A DNA stretch of 64,000 nucleotides, taken from Aeromicrobium sp. (GTDB lineage: Bacteria > Actinomycetota > Actinomycetes > Propionibacteriales > Nocardioidaceae). The notes beneath the pieces were generated by a model. The model saw nothing but the letters and a program-made list of their open reading frames with translations, was not told the DNA's origin and did no database searches. A program made the translations under genes and the position numbers. Positions 41,455 through 49,118 of the stretch are shown in pieces (position 1 is the first letter of the stretch; each line of letters opens with the position of its first letter). The stretch is taken from the NCBI RefSeq assembly GCF_023146395.1, contig NZ_JAGLCD010000016.1, forward strand, positions 1 to 64,000. Reading direction: 5' to 3'.

Positions 41455-42747
41455 ATGGGCGACGACGTGGTGGCGCAGGGGGTTGATCCGGCTCGTGCGA
41501 CCCTGCTGGAGGCCGGCGGCACCAACGCGGTGGGCCGGATGCTGGGCCTGCTCGGTGACGAGTGGACCCTGCTGATCCTGCAGCACTCGATGTGGGGCCT
41601 GCGACGGTACGGGCAGTTCATGGCGGCGATCCCGATCTCGAACGCGGTGCTCACCTCCCGTCTGGCGCTGCTGACGCGTGAGGGGCTGTTCGACCGTCAG
41701 GTCTACCAGCACAACCCGCCGCGGGCGGAGTACCGCCCCACCGCACGGTCACGATCGCTGTGGACCGTGCTGCTCGCGATCTGGGACTGGGAACGCCAGT
41801 GGGTGCCCGAGCACGCGCAGCGGCTGCCCGTCATGCGGCACGCCGCGTGCGGTGCCGACTTCGCCCCGGTCGTCGGGTGCGCCGCGTGCGGCGAGGCCGT
41901 CGCGCTCCGCGACGTCGGGGCCGAGTGGGGCCCCAGTGGCAGCTGGGAGCGGTCGGTCCCGGCCGCGGCGACCCGCCGTCGGTCCGAGGTCGAGGGGGGC
42001 GGCGTCCAGTCGGGGATGTTCCCCGACACGATGGCGATCTTCGGCAACCGGTGGTCGTCGGCCCTGATCGGCGCCGCCTTCCGTGGGGTGAGCCGCTTCT
42101 CGGAGTTCGAGGCGAGCCTGGGCGCGCCACCGACCCTGATCGCCGACCGGCTGCGGGTCTTCCAGGCCATCGGCGTGCTGCAGCCGGTCGACAACCTCGG
42201 GCGCTCGGACTGGATGCAGTACCGGTTGACCGCCAAGGGGCGGGCGTTCTTCCCCGTCGTCCTGCTGACGCTGCAGTGGGCCGACCGCTGGTACCACGCT
42301 CCGGAGGGCCCGGCGCTCGCGATGACGCACCGGGCCTGCGGTGCCGCGCTCACGGCGGTCCTGCAGTGCGACCAGTGCGAGCGGCAGCTCGCGGGCGCCG
42401 ACGTCGTCGTGGCCGACGACCACCCCGATCCGCTCATGGCGGGCAGCGAGCACATCGACGCCGCGGCGATCGAGGACGTGCTGATGGAGCACCCCGACGT
42501 CCGCGAGGTCGCCGTGATCGGCGCGCCCGCGGATCCGGCGGGGGAGACGCCCGTCGCGTTCGTCGTCGGGGCGGACGGCCTCACGGTCGAGGCGCTGATG
42601 GAGTTCGTCGCCACACGCCTCCCACCCGCTCGGCGACCCACCGTCGTCGAGCTCATCGACTCCCTTCCCCGCACGTCCGTGGGGAAGGTCTTGAAGCGGG
42701 ACCTCCGCGCGCCCTACTGGGCCGGACACGACAGGAGCACGACATGA
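41455..42747 (+). CDS. Tandem HxlR regulator fused to an acyl-CoA synthetase C-terminal domain
   Basis: The 430-residue protein has five parts. HxlR winged helix 1 spans about residues 20-118. A zinc-ribbon-like H129/C132-X9-C142-X2-C145 follows. HxlR winged helix 2 spans about 188-285, with a second H292/C295-X9-C305-X2-C308. Last is an AMP-binding-enzyme C-terminal domain (about 329-425). That domain starts at the A8 loop (GSEHIDAAAIEDVLMEHPDV) and keeps the A10 site SVGKVLKRDL with K411. Its tail APYWAGHDRSTT resembles ligase 1 (RPHWEGHDRATS). The paralog at 43886-44830 ends before this domain. It starts 15 bp after the oxygenase and overlaps the VOC start by 4 bp. Confidence 0.9.
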   Translation: MGDDVVAQGVDPARATLLEAGGTNAVGRMLGLLGDEWTLLILQHSMWGLRRYGQFMAAIPISNAVLTSRLALLTREGLFDRQVYQHNPPRAEYRPTARSRSLWTVLLAIWDWERQWVPEHAQRLPVMRHAACGADFAPVVGCAACGEAVALRDVGAEWGPSGSWERSVPAAATRRRSEVEGGGVQSGMFPDTMAIFGNRWSSALIGAAFRGVSRFSEFEASLGAPPTLIADRLRVFQAIGVLQPVDNLGRSDWMQYRLTAKGRAFFPVVLLTLQWADRWYHAPEGPALAMTHRACGAALTAVLQCDQCERQLAGADVVVADDHPDPLMAGSEHIDAAAIEDVLMEHPDVREVAVIGAPADPAGETPVAFVVGADGLTVEALMEFVATRLPPARRPTVVELIDSLPRTSVGKVLKRDLRAPYWAGHDRSTT

Positions 42748-43445
42748 CCTGGGCCACGATTCGTCAGGTGGTGATCGGGGCCGAGGACCTCGACGCCACG
42801 AGCAAGGAGATCCGCGAGGGGCTCGGTCTGTCCAGCGGCTTCGCCGATCCGTTGCTGGAGGACATCGGCCTGGCCGACGAGACGATCCGCGTGGGTGGTG
42901 AGGCGCACCTCGAGGTCGTCGCCCCGCTGAACACGACGGCGTCGATCAACGGCTGGCTCGCGAAGGTGGGCGGCGGGGGCGGGTACGCGCTGTCGATCCA
43001 GGTGCCGGACGCCGCGACGTTGGTGGCCAACGCCGAGTCCGCCGGCGTCCGTGTCGTGGCCGATCTCGAGGCGTACGGCCGCCGGATCGTGCAGCTGCAC
43101 CCCGGCGACATGGGCCTGCTGGTCGAGCTCGACGAGATCCCCGAGCCGGACCAGTGGTTCTGGGACGACATCGCCACCGAGACCCCGGAGAACCCCCTGG
43201 TCGACGACGTCCTCGCGGTCGACGTCGAGTCGCCGGACCCGCAGGCGCAGGCCGCGCGGTGGGCCGCGGTCATGGGCGTCGAGGTCGAGCCCGGCGAGGT
43301 GCCCTCGATCCGGGTCGGATCACGCACCGTGCACTTCGTGCGCGGCGCGCGTCGCATGCTGAGCGCGGTCGACCTGCGCACGGTCGCCGGCGCCGATGCC
43401 CCCGCCACCCTGTCGGTCAGCGGCGTCCTGCTGCGACTGCGATGA
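42744..43445 (+). CDS. VOC (glyoxalase-like) superfamily protein
   Basis: The 233-residue protein has two VOC modules. The first begins MTWATIRQVVIGAEDLDATSKEI and includes VGGEAHLEVVAP and RIVQLHPGDMGLLVELDEI. The second, weaker one begins DDVLAVDVESPDPQAQAARWA and ends at VHFVRGARRML. Such proteins can be metal-dependent dioxygenases, isomerases or ligand-binding proteins; the metal-binding positions cannot be assigned with confidence. The ATGA overlap with the upstream regulator gene indicates translational coupling. Confidence 0.8.
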   Translation: MTWATIRQVVIGAEDLDATSKEIREGLGLSSGFADPLLEDIGLADETIRVGGEAHLEVVAPLNTTASINGWLAKVGGGGGYALSIQVPDAATLVANAESAGVRVVADLEAYGRRIVQLHPGDMGLLVELDEIPEPDQWFWDDIATETPENPLVDDVLAVDVESPDPQAQAARWAAVMGVEVEPGEVPSIRVGSRTVHFVRGARRMLSAVDLRTVAGADAPATLSVSGVLLRLR

Positions 43446-43474
43446 CCCGGACCACCCGATCGAAGGAGAACGAG

Positions 43475-43855
43475 ATGACCGATGACGAGAAGATCGCCCT
43501 GACCCGCCAGATGCTCACGGCGTGGGACGAGCTGCGGTGGGACGACGTGGCGGCGATGTTCGCCGAGGACGGCGTGCTGCACAGCGTTATGAAGGACCCG
43601 GTGGTCGGGCGCGCGACGATCGACGAGCACCTGCGGCCCTTCCGGGAGAACGCCGCCAACGTCGACCTCCAGGTCAAGTCGATCGGCGTCATCGGCGGGC
43701 GGGTGTTCGTCGAGCGGGTCGACGTCTTCGACTACGCCGAGCACCACGGTGAGGTCCCGGTCGTCGGGATCTTGTCGTTCGAGGACGGCCTCGTGACCGA
43801 GTGGCTCGAGTACTACGACCGGGCCACGCTGCTCGCGGGCATGGGTGCGAGCTAG
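43475..43855 (+). CDS. Limonene-epoxide-hydrolase-like / SnoaL-fold protein
   Basis: The 126-residue cystatin-like alpha+beta barrel has the Arg-Asp...Asp pattern of limonene-1,2-epoxide hydrolase: R81 and D83 in FVERVDVFDYA, and D115 in EWLEYYDRA. The spacing is close to the R99/D101/D132 triad of the known enzyme. The Tyr and Asn that help hold water in that enzyme do not appear conserved (LHSVM segment). Epoxide hydrolysis is therefore possible but not certain. The ATG follows GAAGGAGA. It is last in the oxygenase operon. Confidence 0.78.
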   Translation: MTDDEKIALTRQMLTAWDELRWDDVAAMFAEDGVLHSVMKDPVVGRATIDEHLRPFRENAANVDLQVKSIGVIGGRVFVERVDVFDYAEHHGEVPVVGILSFEDGLVTEWLEYYDRATLLAGMGAS

Positions 43856-43885
43856 CGGTACCCGGCTGGCGGGGGCTGCGGTGCC

Positions 43886-44830
43886 TCAGCCGAGGTGCTG
43901 GAGCAGGTCGCTGCCGCGCAGGACCTGGTGGCACTGGTCGCAGCGGAAGACGCCGGTGAACGCCGCGCCGCACGAGCGGTGCGTCCAGTCGAGCACGTCC
44001 CCCGCCGGCTCGTGGTACCAGTGCTCGGCCCAGCTCGCCGTGGCGCCGATGACGGGGAAGAAGTCCAGCCCCTTGGCCGTCAGCCGGTACTCCGACCAGT
44101 CGGGTCGGTCCGGCAGCACGACCTGGTGCAGGATCTCGTGCTCGCACAACGACGTGAGGCGCGCGGCGAGCAGGGTCGGGGGGACCTTGAGCTTGTCGTG
44201 GAAGTCGTTGAACCGGGTCAGGCCCATGAAGGCCGCCCCGACGATCGCCGACGACCAGCGATTGCCGAAGACCGCCATCGTGGCGGGGTAGAAGTACTCC
44301 TGCTGCCGCCGGCTGCCTGACCGGCGGCGGGTGTGGACCGCGGGCACAGAGCGTCGCCAGCCGCCCGCGGGTCCCCACGAGCTCGCGATGTCCTGGGCCG
44401 TCACGGGCTCGGCGCAGGCGCTGCAGCAGAAGTCGGGCGTGAACTCGCGACCGCACGCCGCGTGCAGCATCGACGGGGTCGTCGTGGTCGGCTCGGGGGT
44501 CCAGCGCCGTTCCCAGCGCCACAGCGCGGTCAGCACCGGCCAGAGTCCGCGGCCCTTGGCGGTCAGCAGATACTCCGATCGCACGGGGTTGCGCTGGTAG
44601 ACCTCGCGGCGCAGCACGTCCTCGGCGACGAGGGCGTCGAGCCGCGTCGTGAGGACGGCGTGCGAGATCGGCATGGCTGCGCCGAACTCGGCGTACCGGC
44701 GCGCTCCGTTGAGGGCCGCGCGCAGGATCAGCAGCGTCCACTCGTCGCCGATGATCCCGAACGCGAGACCCAGGGCGTTGGGTCCTGGGGCCTCCGGCGT
44801 CTGGTCGCTGCCGGTCCGCTCATCGGTCAC
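43886..44830 (-). CDS. Tandem HxlR-type transcriptional regulator with two zinc-ribbon-like motifs
   Basis: The 314-residue protein is a paralog of the fusion regulator at 41455-42747 without the synthetase domain. HxlR helix-turn-helix 1 (about 18-112) is followed by H123/C126-X9-C136-X2-C139, and HxlR 2 (about 178-275) by H284/C287-X9-C297-X2-C300. It then ends after GSDLLQHLG. HxlR proteins normally dimerise; a tandem chain can bind one palindrome as a monomer. The GTG at 44830 begins VTDERTGSDQ. It is convergent with the oxygenase operon and is a candidate regulator of the motif set. Confidence 0.88.
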   Translation of the reverse strand: MTDERTGSDQTPEAPGPNALGLAFGIIGDEWTLLILRAALNGARRYAEFGAAMPISHAVLTTRLDALVAEDVLRREVYQRNPVRSEYLLTAKGRGLWPVLTALWRWERRWTPEPTTTTPSMLHAACGREFTPDFCCSACAEPVTAQDIASSWGPAGGWRRSVPAVHTRRRSGSRRQQEYFYPATMAVFGNRWSSAIVGAAFMGLTRFNDFHDKLKVPPTLLAARLTSLCEHEILHQVVLPDRPDWSEYRLTAKGLDFFPVIGATASWAEHWYHEPAGDVLDWTHRSCGAAFTGVFRCDQCHQVLRGSDLLQHLG

Positions 44831-44897
44831 CCGGGCAGGATAGTCCGCCCGCGGGCGGAGGGCGGTCCGGCTGAGAGAGTCGCCGGGCGTGGTGGGG

Positions 44898-46457
44898 CTA
44901 CGACCAGACCCGCACGTAATCGATCTCCATCGTGGCGGGGAAGGCTGTCGCGCTCGACGGGAGGTTCCCCACCGTGCCGACACCCTGGGTCAGGGTCAGG
45001 GTGAACGGCTGATCGAAGGGGGCGCCGAGCGGCGTTCCTGCGACCTCCTCCCAGGTGTGTGTGAGGCACACCTGACCGTCGTACAGGATGGTGATGCCCG
45101 TCCTGGACCACTCGGCGGTGTACGCGTGGAACTGCGTCGGGTCGGCGATCATGCAGTGATGGTTGGTGCGGGCCGCGCCGTTCTCGGAGGGGCCGTAGTG
45201 CAGCATCGGGATGCCTCGATCAGGCCAGGACGAGAAGTACTCGACGATGTCGATCTCCCCCGAGTACGGGAAGGCGCCGTACGTCCCAGGATGCTGGGGA
45301 TAGAGCCAGAACGCGGAGTGGGTCCCGGGCGCCGTGACCGACGGCATCTTGGCCCGCATCTCGAAGCGCCCGTAGGTCTGACTGAACAGCGCCCAGGTCG
45401 AGACCGACCCCGCCGTGTGCTCGGACGGGTAGTCCCCGATCGGGCTCTGGCACGTCATGGGATCGACGGTGCGCGCGGTGAGCTTGAGCGTCCCCGAGCC
45501 GACCGCGATGTTCTCGGGGGAGTCGAGGTAGCAGTCGTTGCCGATGGAGTACCCGGACTGCGCCGTCTCCAGGGGCAGCCACTTCGACCGGTCCAGCGTC
45601 GTTCCGGTGAAGTCGTCGGCGAACGTGCAGGTCCACGGCGTGCCGTCCGGCTTGACGATCCTGACGCCGCACGGCCCTTCCGGGATCGGAGGCGGGGTCT
45701 CGGGCCGGGTGGTCTCAGGCTGGCTGGCTCGGCGGTAGAGGAAGGCGGCGATCTGCTCGCGCTGGGCGATGCCGGTGGGGCGGAAGGTGCCGTCGTCGTA
45801 GCCGGTGGTGATGCCGGTCGAGGCGAGCCAGACGATCTCGCGGTAGAAGTGCGCGGTGGTGGGGACGTCGGTGAAGGGTGAGGTCGAGGGCAGGGTGACC
45901 TCGGGTCGCCCGGCGAGGCGGTAGAAGAAGGCGGCGATCTGCTCGCGCCGTGCCAGGCCGGTGGGGCGGAAGGTGCCGTCGTCGTAGCCGGTGGTGATGC
46001 CGGTCGAGGCCAGCCACGCGATCTCCCAGGCGAACGGGTGCAGGAGGGGGGTGTCCTGGAAGGTGTACTGCGAGCCGGAGCCCAGCGTCGTCGCGCGGAC
46101 GGGGAGCGAGGCCCCTGACCATCCGGCGTCGTTCCAGGCCTGCACCGTGACGCCGTAGGTCACGTTGTCCGCCAGGCCCCTGAGGGTGGTCGACGTCAAG
46201 GTCGACCAGGCCGTGACGGGATCGCCCCCGGCGACGGGTGTCGCGGTCGTCCGGTAGGTCCGCGCGCCGTCGACGCCGGACCACGTGATCGTGAGTGTTC
46301 CCGGCGCCGGACCTGCCGTCCGGTCCAGACGCACCTCGTGCGGGACCGTCGCTGTCGTCGCCGCGCTCGGGCCCGTTGCCACGACGTCGACCACGAGCAG
46401 GCCCGCGGCCAGGCTCAGGGCCACGGCGTGGCCCACCATCTCCGTCAGCATGCGCAT
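44898..46457 (-). CDS. Secreted GH16 beta-glucanase with FN3 and two SLH repeats
   Basis: The 519-residue protein has an N-terminal signal segment (about 1-33), a fibronectin type III-like domain (about 40-125), two S-layer-homology repeats (about 130-185 and 193-245, each with GITTGYDDGTFRPTG), a Pro-rich linker and a GH16 catalytic domain (about 270-519). The catalytic motif GEIDIVEYFSS contains E401, D403 and E406. GH16 with this motif usually cuts beta-1,3- or mixed-linkage glucans such as laminarin. SLH repeats bind cell-wall polymers in other bacteria; two instead of three copies may give weak or dimer-dependent anchoring. Confidence 0.9.
   Translation of the reverse strand: MRMLTEMVGHAVALSLAAGLLVVDVVATGPSAATTATVPHEVRLDRTAGPAPGTLTITWSGVDGARTYRTTATPVAGGDPVTAWSTLTSTTLRGLADNVTYGVTVQAWNDAGWSGASLPVRATTLGSGSQYTFQDTPLLHPFAWEIAWLASTGITTGYDDGTFRPTGLARREQIAAFFYRLAGRPEVTLPSTSPFTDVPTTAHFYREIVWLASTGITTGYDDGTFRPTGIAQREQIAAFLYRRASQPETTRPETPPPIPEGPCGVRIVKPDGTPWTCTFADDFTGTTLDRSKWLPLETAQSGYSIGNDCYLDSPENIAVGSGTLKLTARTVDPMTCQSPIGDYPSEHTAGSVSTWALFSQTYGRFEMRAKMPSVTAPGTHSAFWLYPQHPGTYGAFPYSGEIDIVEYFSSWPDRGIPMLHYGPSENGAARTNHHCMIADPTQFHAYTAEWSRTGITILYDGQVCLTHTWEEVAGTPLGAPFDQPFTLTLTQGVGTVGNLPSSATAFPATMEIDYVRVWS
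45772..46010. repeat. 53-bp identical repeats inside the SLH coding region
   Basis: 45772-45824 and 45958-46010 are identical over 53 bases, encoding the TGYDDGTFRP core of the two SLH repeats. Identity at third codon positions as well indicates a recent internal duplication or gene conversion. Confidence 0.85.
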
Positions 46458-46630
46458 GACGTCTCCCTCCCTGGGGGAGGGTCCGCGGCCGAGCCCGTGC
46501 CGTCAGCACGGGTCAAGGGCGTCTCCGAATCTCCCAATTCGGCGGCGCCACGTGATCTCCCTCGGGCGAACGGTAACCCGCGCGGGCGCCGACGCGCACC
46601 TTGTCACGGCAGGACGGACCGATGAACGTT

Positions 46631-46692
46631 CTCACTCTGCTTGACGTAGCGATGCGATCCTCCCTAGAGTCACACTATTAGTTGTAGTGACC
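46631..46692 (+). promoter_or_regulatory. Promoter and operator region of the ABC transporter operon
   Basis: A sigma-70-like promoter TTGACG (46641-46646), 18-bp spacer, TAGAGT (46665-46670) is visible. The regulon motif CTCACTCTGCTTGACGTAG starts at 46631 and overlaps the -35 box. Downstream is TTAGTTGTAGTGAC (46678-46691). The same promoter boxes, 18-bp spacing and downstream element occur before the binding-protein gene (54423-54472), indicating joint control. Confidence 0.7.
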
Positions 46693-46722
46693 CACCTCAC
46701 GCGACCAGGAACGGACATCGCC

Positions 46723-47481
46723 ATGCTCAACGTCTCGGACGTGGCCCTGACATTCGGGGGCATCCGCGCCCTCGACGCGGTCGGCTTCACGGTCGGCCCT
46801 GACGAGATCTGCGGTCTGATCGGGCCCAACGGTGCCGGCAAGACGTCGATCTTCAACTGCATCACCCGCATCTACCAGCCGGACTCGGGCACGATCACGT
46901 ATGGCGACACCGATCTGCTGACGGTCCCGCGCCACCGCGTCGTCGGCCACGGCATCGCGCGCACGTTCCAGAACCTCGCCCTCTGGCCCCAGCAGACCGT
47001 GCTGGAGAACACCATCGTGGGCGCGCACAGCACGGCGACCCCCGGTCTGCTCGCCTCGGCGATCGGCTGGCCCGCGACGCGCAAGGCGGCCAAGCAGGTC
47101 GAGCGCGACGCGTGGGACCTGCTCGACCACCTCGGCATCGCCGACCTCGCCTCGCACCAGGCCGCCGGCCTGCCCTTCGGCACGCTGAAGCGGGTCGAGC
47201 TGGCCCGGGCCCTCATCAGCCGTCCGTCCCTGCTGCTGCTCGACGAACCGGCCGGCGGCCTCACGCACTCCGAGGTCGACGAGCTCGGCGACCTGATCCT
47301 GGGCCTGCGCCGCGAGCTCGGCTTCAGCGCCCTGCTGGTCGAGCACCACATGGGCATGGTCATGCGCATCTGCGACCACGTCGTCGCGATGGAGTTCGGC
47401 CGCACGATCGCCGACGGCACCCCCGACGAGGTCAAGCGCGACCCAGCCGTGGTCGCGGCCTACCTCGGGACCGCGGCATGA
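46723..47481 (+). CDS. ABC transporter ATP-binding protein (LivG type)
   Basis: The 252-residue ATPase has Walker A GPNGAGKTSIF, Walker B LLLLDEPAGGL and the H-loop VEHHM. The signature helix reads LPFGTLKRVELARAL, the usual LivG variation on LSGGQ. It belongs to the hydrophobic amino-acid (HAAT) transporter class. The ATG at 46723 is preferred because the alternative GTG at 46687 lies inside the TTAGTTGTAGTGAC operator-like element. It is first in a run of ATPase-ATPase-permease-permease-thiolase-DapB-like genes. Confidence 0.92.
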   Translation: MLNVSDVALTFGGIRALDAVGFTVGPDEICGLIGPNGAGKTSIFNCITRIYQPDSGTITYGDTDLLTVPRHRVVGHGIARTFQNLALWPQQTVLENTIVGAHSTATPGLLASAIGWPATRKAAKQVERDAWDLLDHLGIADLASHQAAGLPFGTLKRVELARALISRPSLLLLDEPAGGLTHSEVDELGDLILGLRRELGFSALLVEHHMGMVMRICDHVVAMEFGRTIADGTPDEVKRDPAVVAAYLGTAA

Positions 47482-48194
47482 GCGCCCCGCTGCTGCAGGC
47501 GAAGGGACTCTCGGCCGGCTACGGCCAGGCGATGGTGCTGCGCGACGTCGACGTCGAGGTCGCCCCCGGCCAGGTCGCGGTCGTGCTGGGCGCCAACGGC
47601 GCCGGCAAGACGACCCTGATGCGCGCGCTCGCCGGGCTGCTGCCCTTCTCGGGCGAGCTGCTGATCGACGGTCAGGCCGTCCGCAACTCGCGGCCCGACA
47701 AGATGGTCGGGCACGGCGTCAGCCTCGTCCCGCAGGGCCGCGGCACGATGTCGGCCCTCTCGGTCGTCGACAACCTGCGGGCCGGGGCCGTGAGCCGCCG
47801 CGACCGGGCGGGCGTCGAGGAGGACATCGAGCGCTGGTTCACGACGTTCCCCCGCCTGGCCGAGCGGCACGAGCAGCCGGCCGGCACCCTGTCGGGCGGT
47901 GAACAGCAGATGCTCGCGATCGCCCGGGCCCTGATGAGCCGGCCCCGTCTGCTGCTGTGCGACGAGATCAGCCTCGGACTCGCCCCGCGCATCGTGCAGG
48001 AGCTGTTCGAGACCATCGCGCAGATCAACGCCGAGATGGGCACGGCGCTGCTCCTGGTCGAGCAGAACGCCGCCCTCGCGATGAAGATCGCGTCCTCCGT
48101 CTACCTGCTCGAGGTCGGTGAGGTCGTCGAGTCCGGCGACGCTCGCGACTTCGAGCAGAGCGAATCCATCCGCCGCGTCTACCTCGGCTACTGA
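47478..48194 (+). CDS. ABC transporter ATP-binding protein (LivF type)
   Basis: The 238-residue ATPase has Walker A GANGAGKTTLM, signature LSGGEQQMLAIARAL, Walker B LLLCDEISLGLAP and H-loop VEQNA. It pairs with the LivG-type subunit to power the transporter. The ATG overlaps the upstream stop by four bases. Substrates of this transporter class include branched-chain amino acids but also many organic acids. The surrounding CoA ligases suggest a carboxylate here (inference). Confidence 0.93.
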   Translation: MSAPLLQAKGLSAGYGQAMVLRDVDVEVAPGQVAVVLGANGAGKTTLMRALAGLLPFSGELLIDGQAVRNSRPDKMVGHGVSLVPQGRGTMSALSVVDNLRAGAVSRRDRAGVEEDIERWFTTFPRLAERHEQPAGTLSGGEQQMLAIARALMSRPRLLLCDEISLGLAPRIVQELFETIAQINAEMGTALLLVEQNAALAMKIASSVYLLEVGEVVESGDARDFEQSESIRRVYLGY

Positions 48195-48218
48195 GAACAC
48201 GAAGGGAACGACGACACG

Positions 48219-49118
48219 ATGGACATCTTCCTGACCCGTCTGTTCGCCGGCATGACCGCCGGATCGATCTACGCGATGATCGCGCTGACGTTGGTGATCG
48301 TGTTCCGCAGCTCGGCCACGATCAACTTCGCGCAGGGCGAGTTCGCCCTGTTCACGACCTATGTCTCCTGGTGGCTCACCGAACGCGGCTGGAACATCTG
48401 GGTGACCCTGATCCCCGCGGTCGTGATCGGCTTCGTGCTGTGCGCGGCGGCCGAGCGCTTCCTCGTGCGCCCGGTGCGGCGCCGCGACGAGGCAGCAGTC
48501 CTGATCGTGGGGTTGGCCCTCTTCACCGGACTCAACGGGCTCTCCGGCACGATCTGGGGCTCCGCCGACAAGGTCTACCCCCGCCTGGTGCCGGTGTCGG
48601 TCGACTCCTTCCTGGAGATCGCCGGGGCGCGGCTGTTCTACGACTCCCTGTTCGTCATGGGCGCGCTGGTCGCCATCGTGGGCGGCATCACGTTGCTCAT
48701 GAGCCGCACCAACCTCGGGCTGCAGATGCGGGCCGTCGCGACCAACCAGGAGTCGGCGGGACTCTGCGGCATCAAGGTCGGACGCGTCTTCATGATCAGC
48801 TGGGGCCTGGCCGGCGCGATCGGTGCGGTCGCCGCGGCGATCCTCGTGCCGATCCTGCCGCCGGGCCAGCTCGGCCTCCCGGGCATGTTCCACATGCTGA
48901 TCTTCGGCACGGTCGCCGCGATCCTCGGCGGGCTCGACAGCATCAAGGGCGCGGTCGTGGGTGGCCTGTCGCTCGGCGTCGGCCTGGCCATGATCAACGG
49001 CTACGGATCGGCCCTCGGCGGATCGATCTCCCTGACGGTCGCGCTCGTCGTGGTCGTCGCCGTCCTGGGGCTGCGCCCCAGCGGACTGTTCGGCAGCAAG
49101 CGTCTGGAGCGTGTGTGA
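48219..49118 (+). CDS. ABC transporter permease (LivH type)
   Basis: The 299-residue integral membrane protein has about eight helices and the LivH hallmarks: ATINFAQGEFALF near residue 34, GLQMRAVATNQESAGLCGI in the cytoplasmic coupling loop and GGLDSIKGAVVGGLSLG near the C terminus. It starts 24 bp after the LivF-type gene with GAAGGGAACG upstream. It forms half of the transmembrane pore. Confidence 0.93.
   Translation: MDIFLTRLFAGMTAGSIYAMIALTLVIVFRSSATINFAQGEFALFTTYVSWWLTERGWNIWVTLIPAVVIGFVLCAAAERFLVRPVRRRDEAAVLIVGLALFTGLNGLSGTIWGSADKVYPRLVPVSVDSFLEIAGARLFYDSLFVMGALVAIVGGITLLMSRTNLGLQMRAVATNQESAGLCGIKVGRVFMISWGLAGAIGAVAAAILVPILPPGQLGLPGMFHMLIFGTVAAILGGLDSIKGAVVGGLSLGVGLAMINGYGSALGGSISLTVALVVVVAVLGLRPSGLFGSKRLERV

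Noticed and set aside
46687-46722. Upstream GTG start for the LivG-type ATPase
   Set aside because: It lies within the TTAGTTGTAGTGAC operator-like element 17 bases after the -10 box, and the extra residues are not conserved in the family as far as I know.
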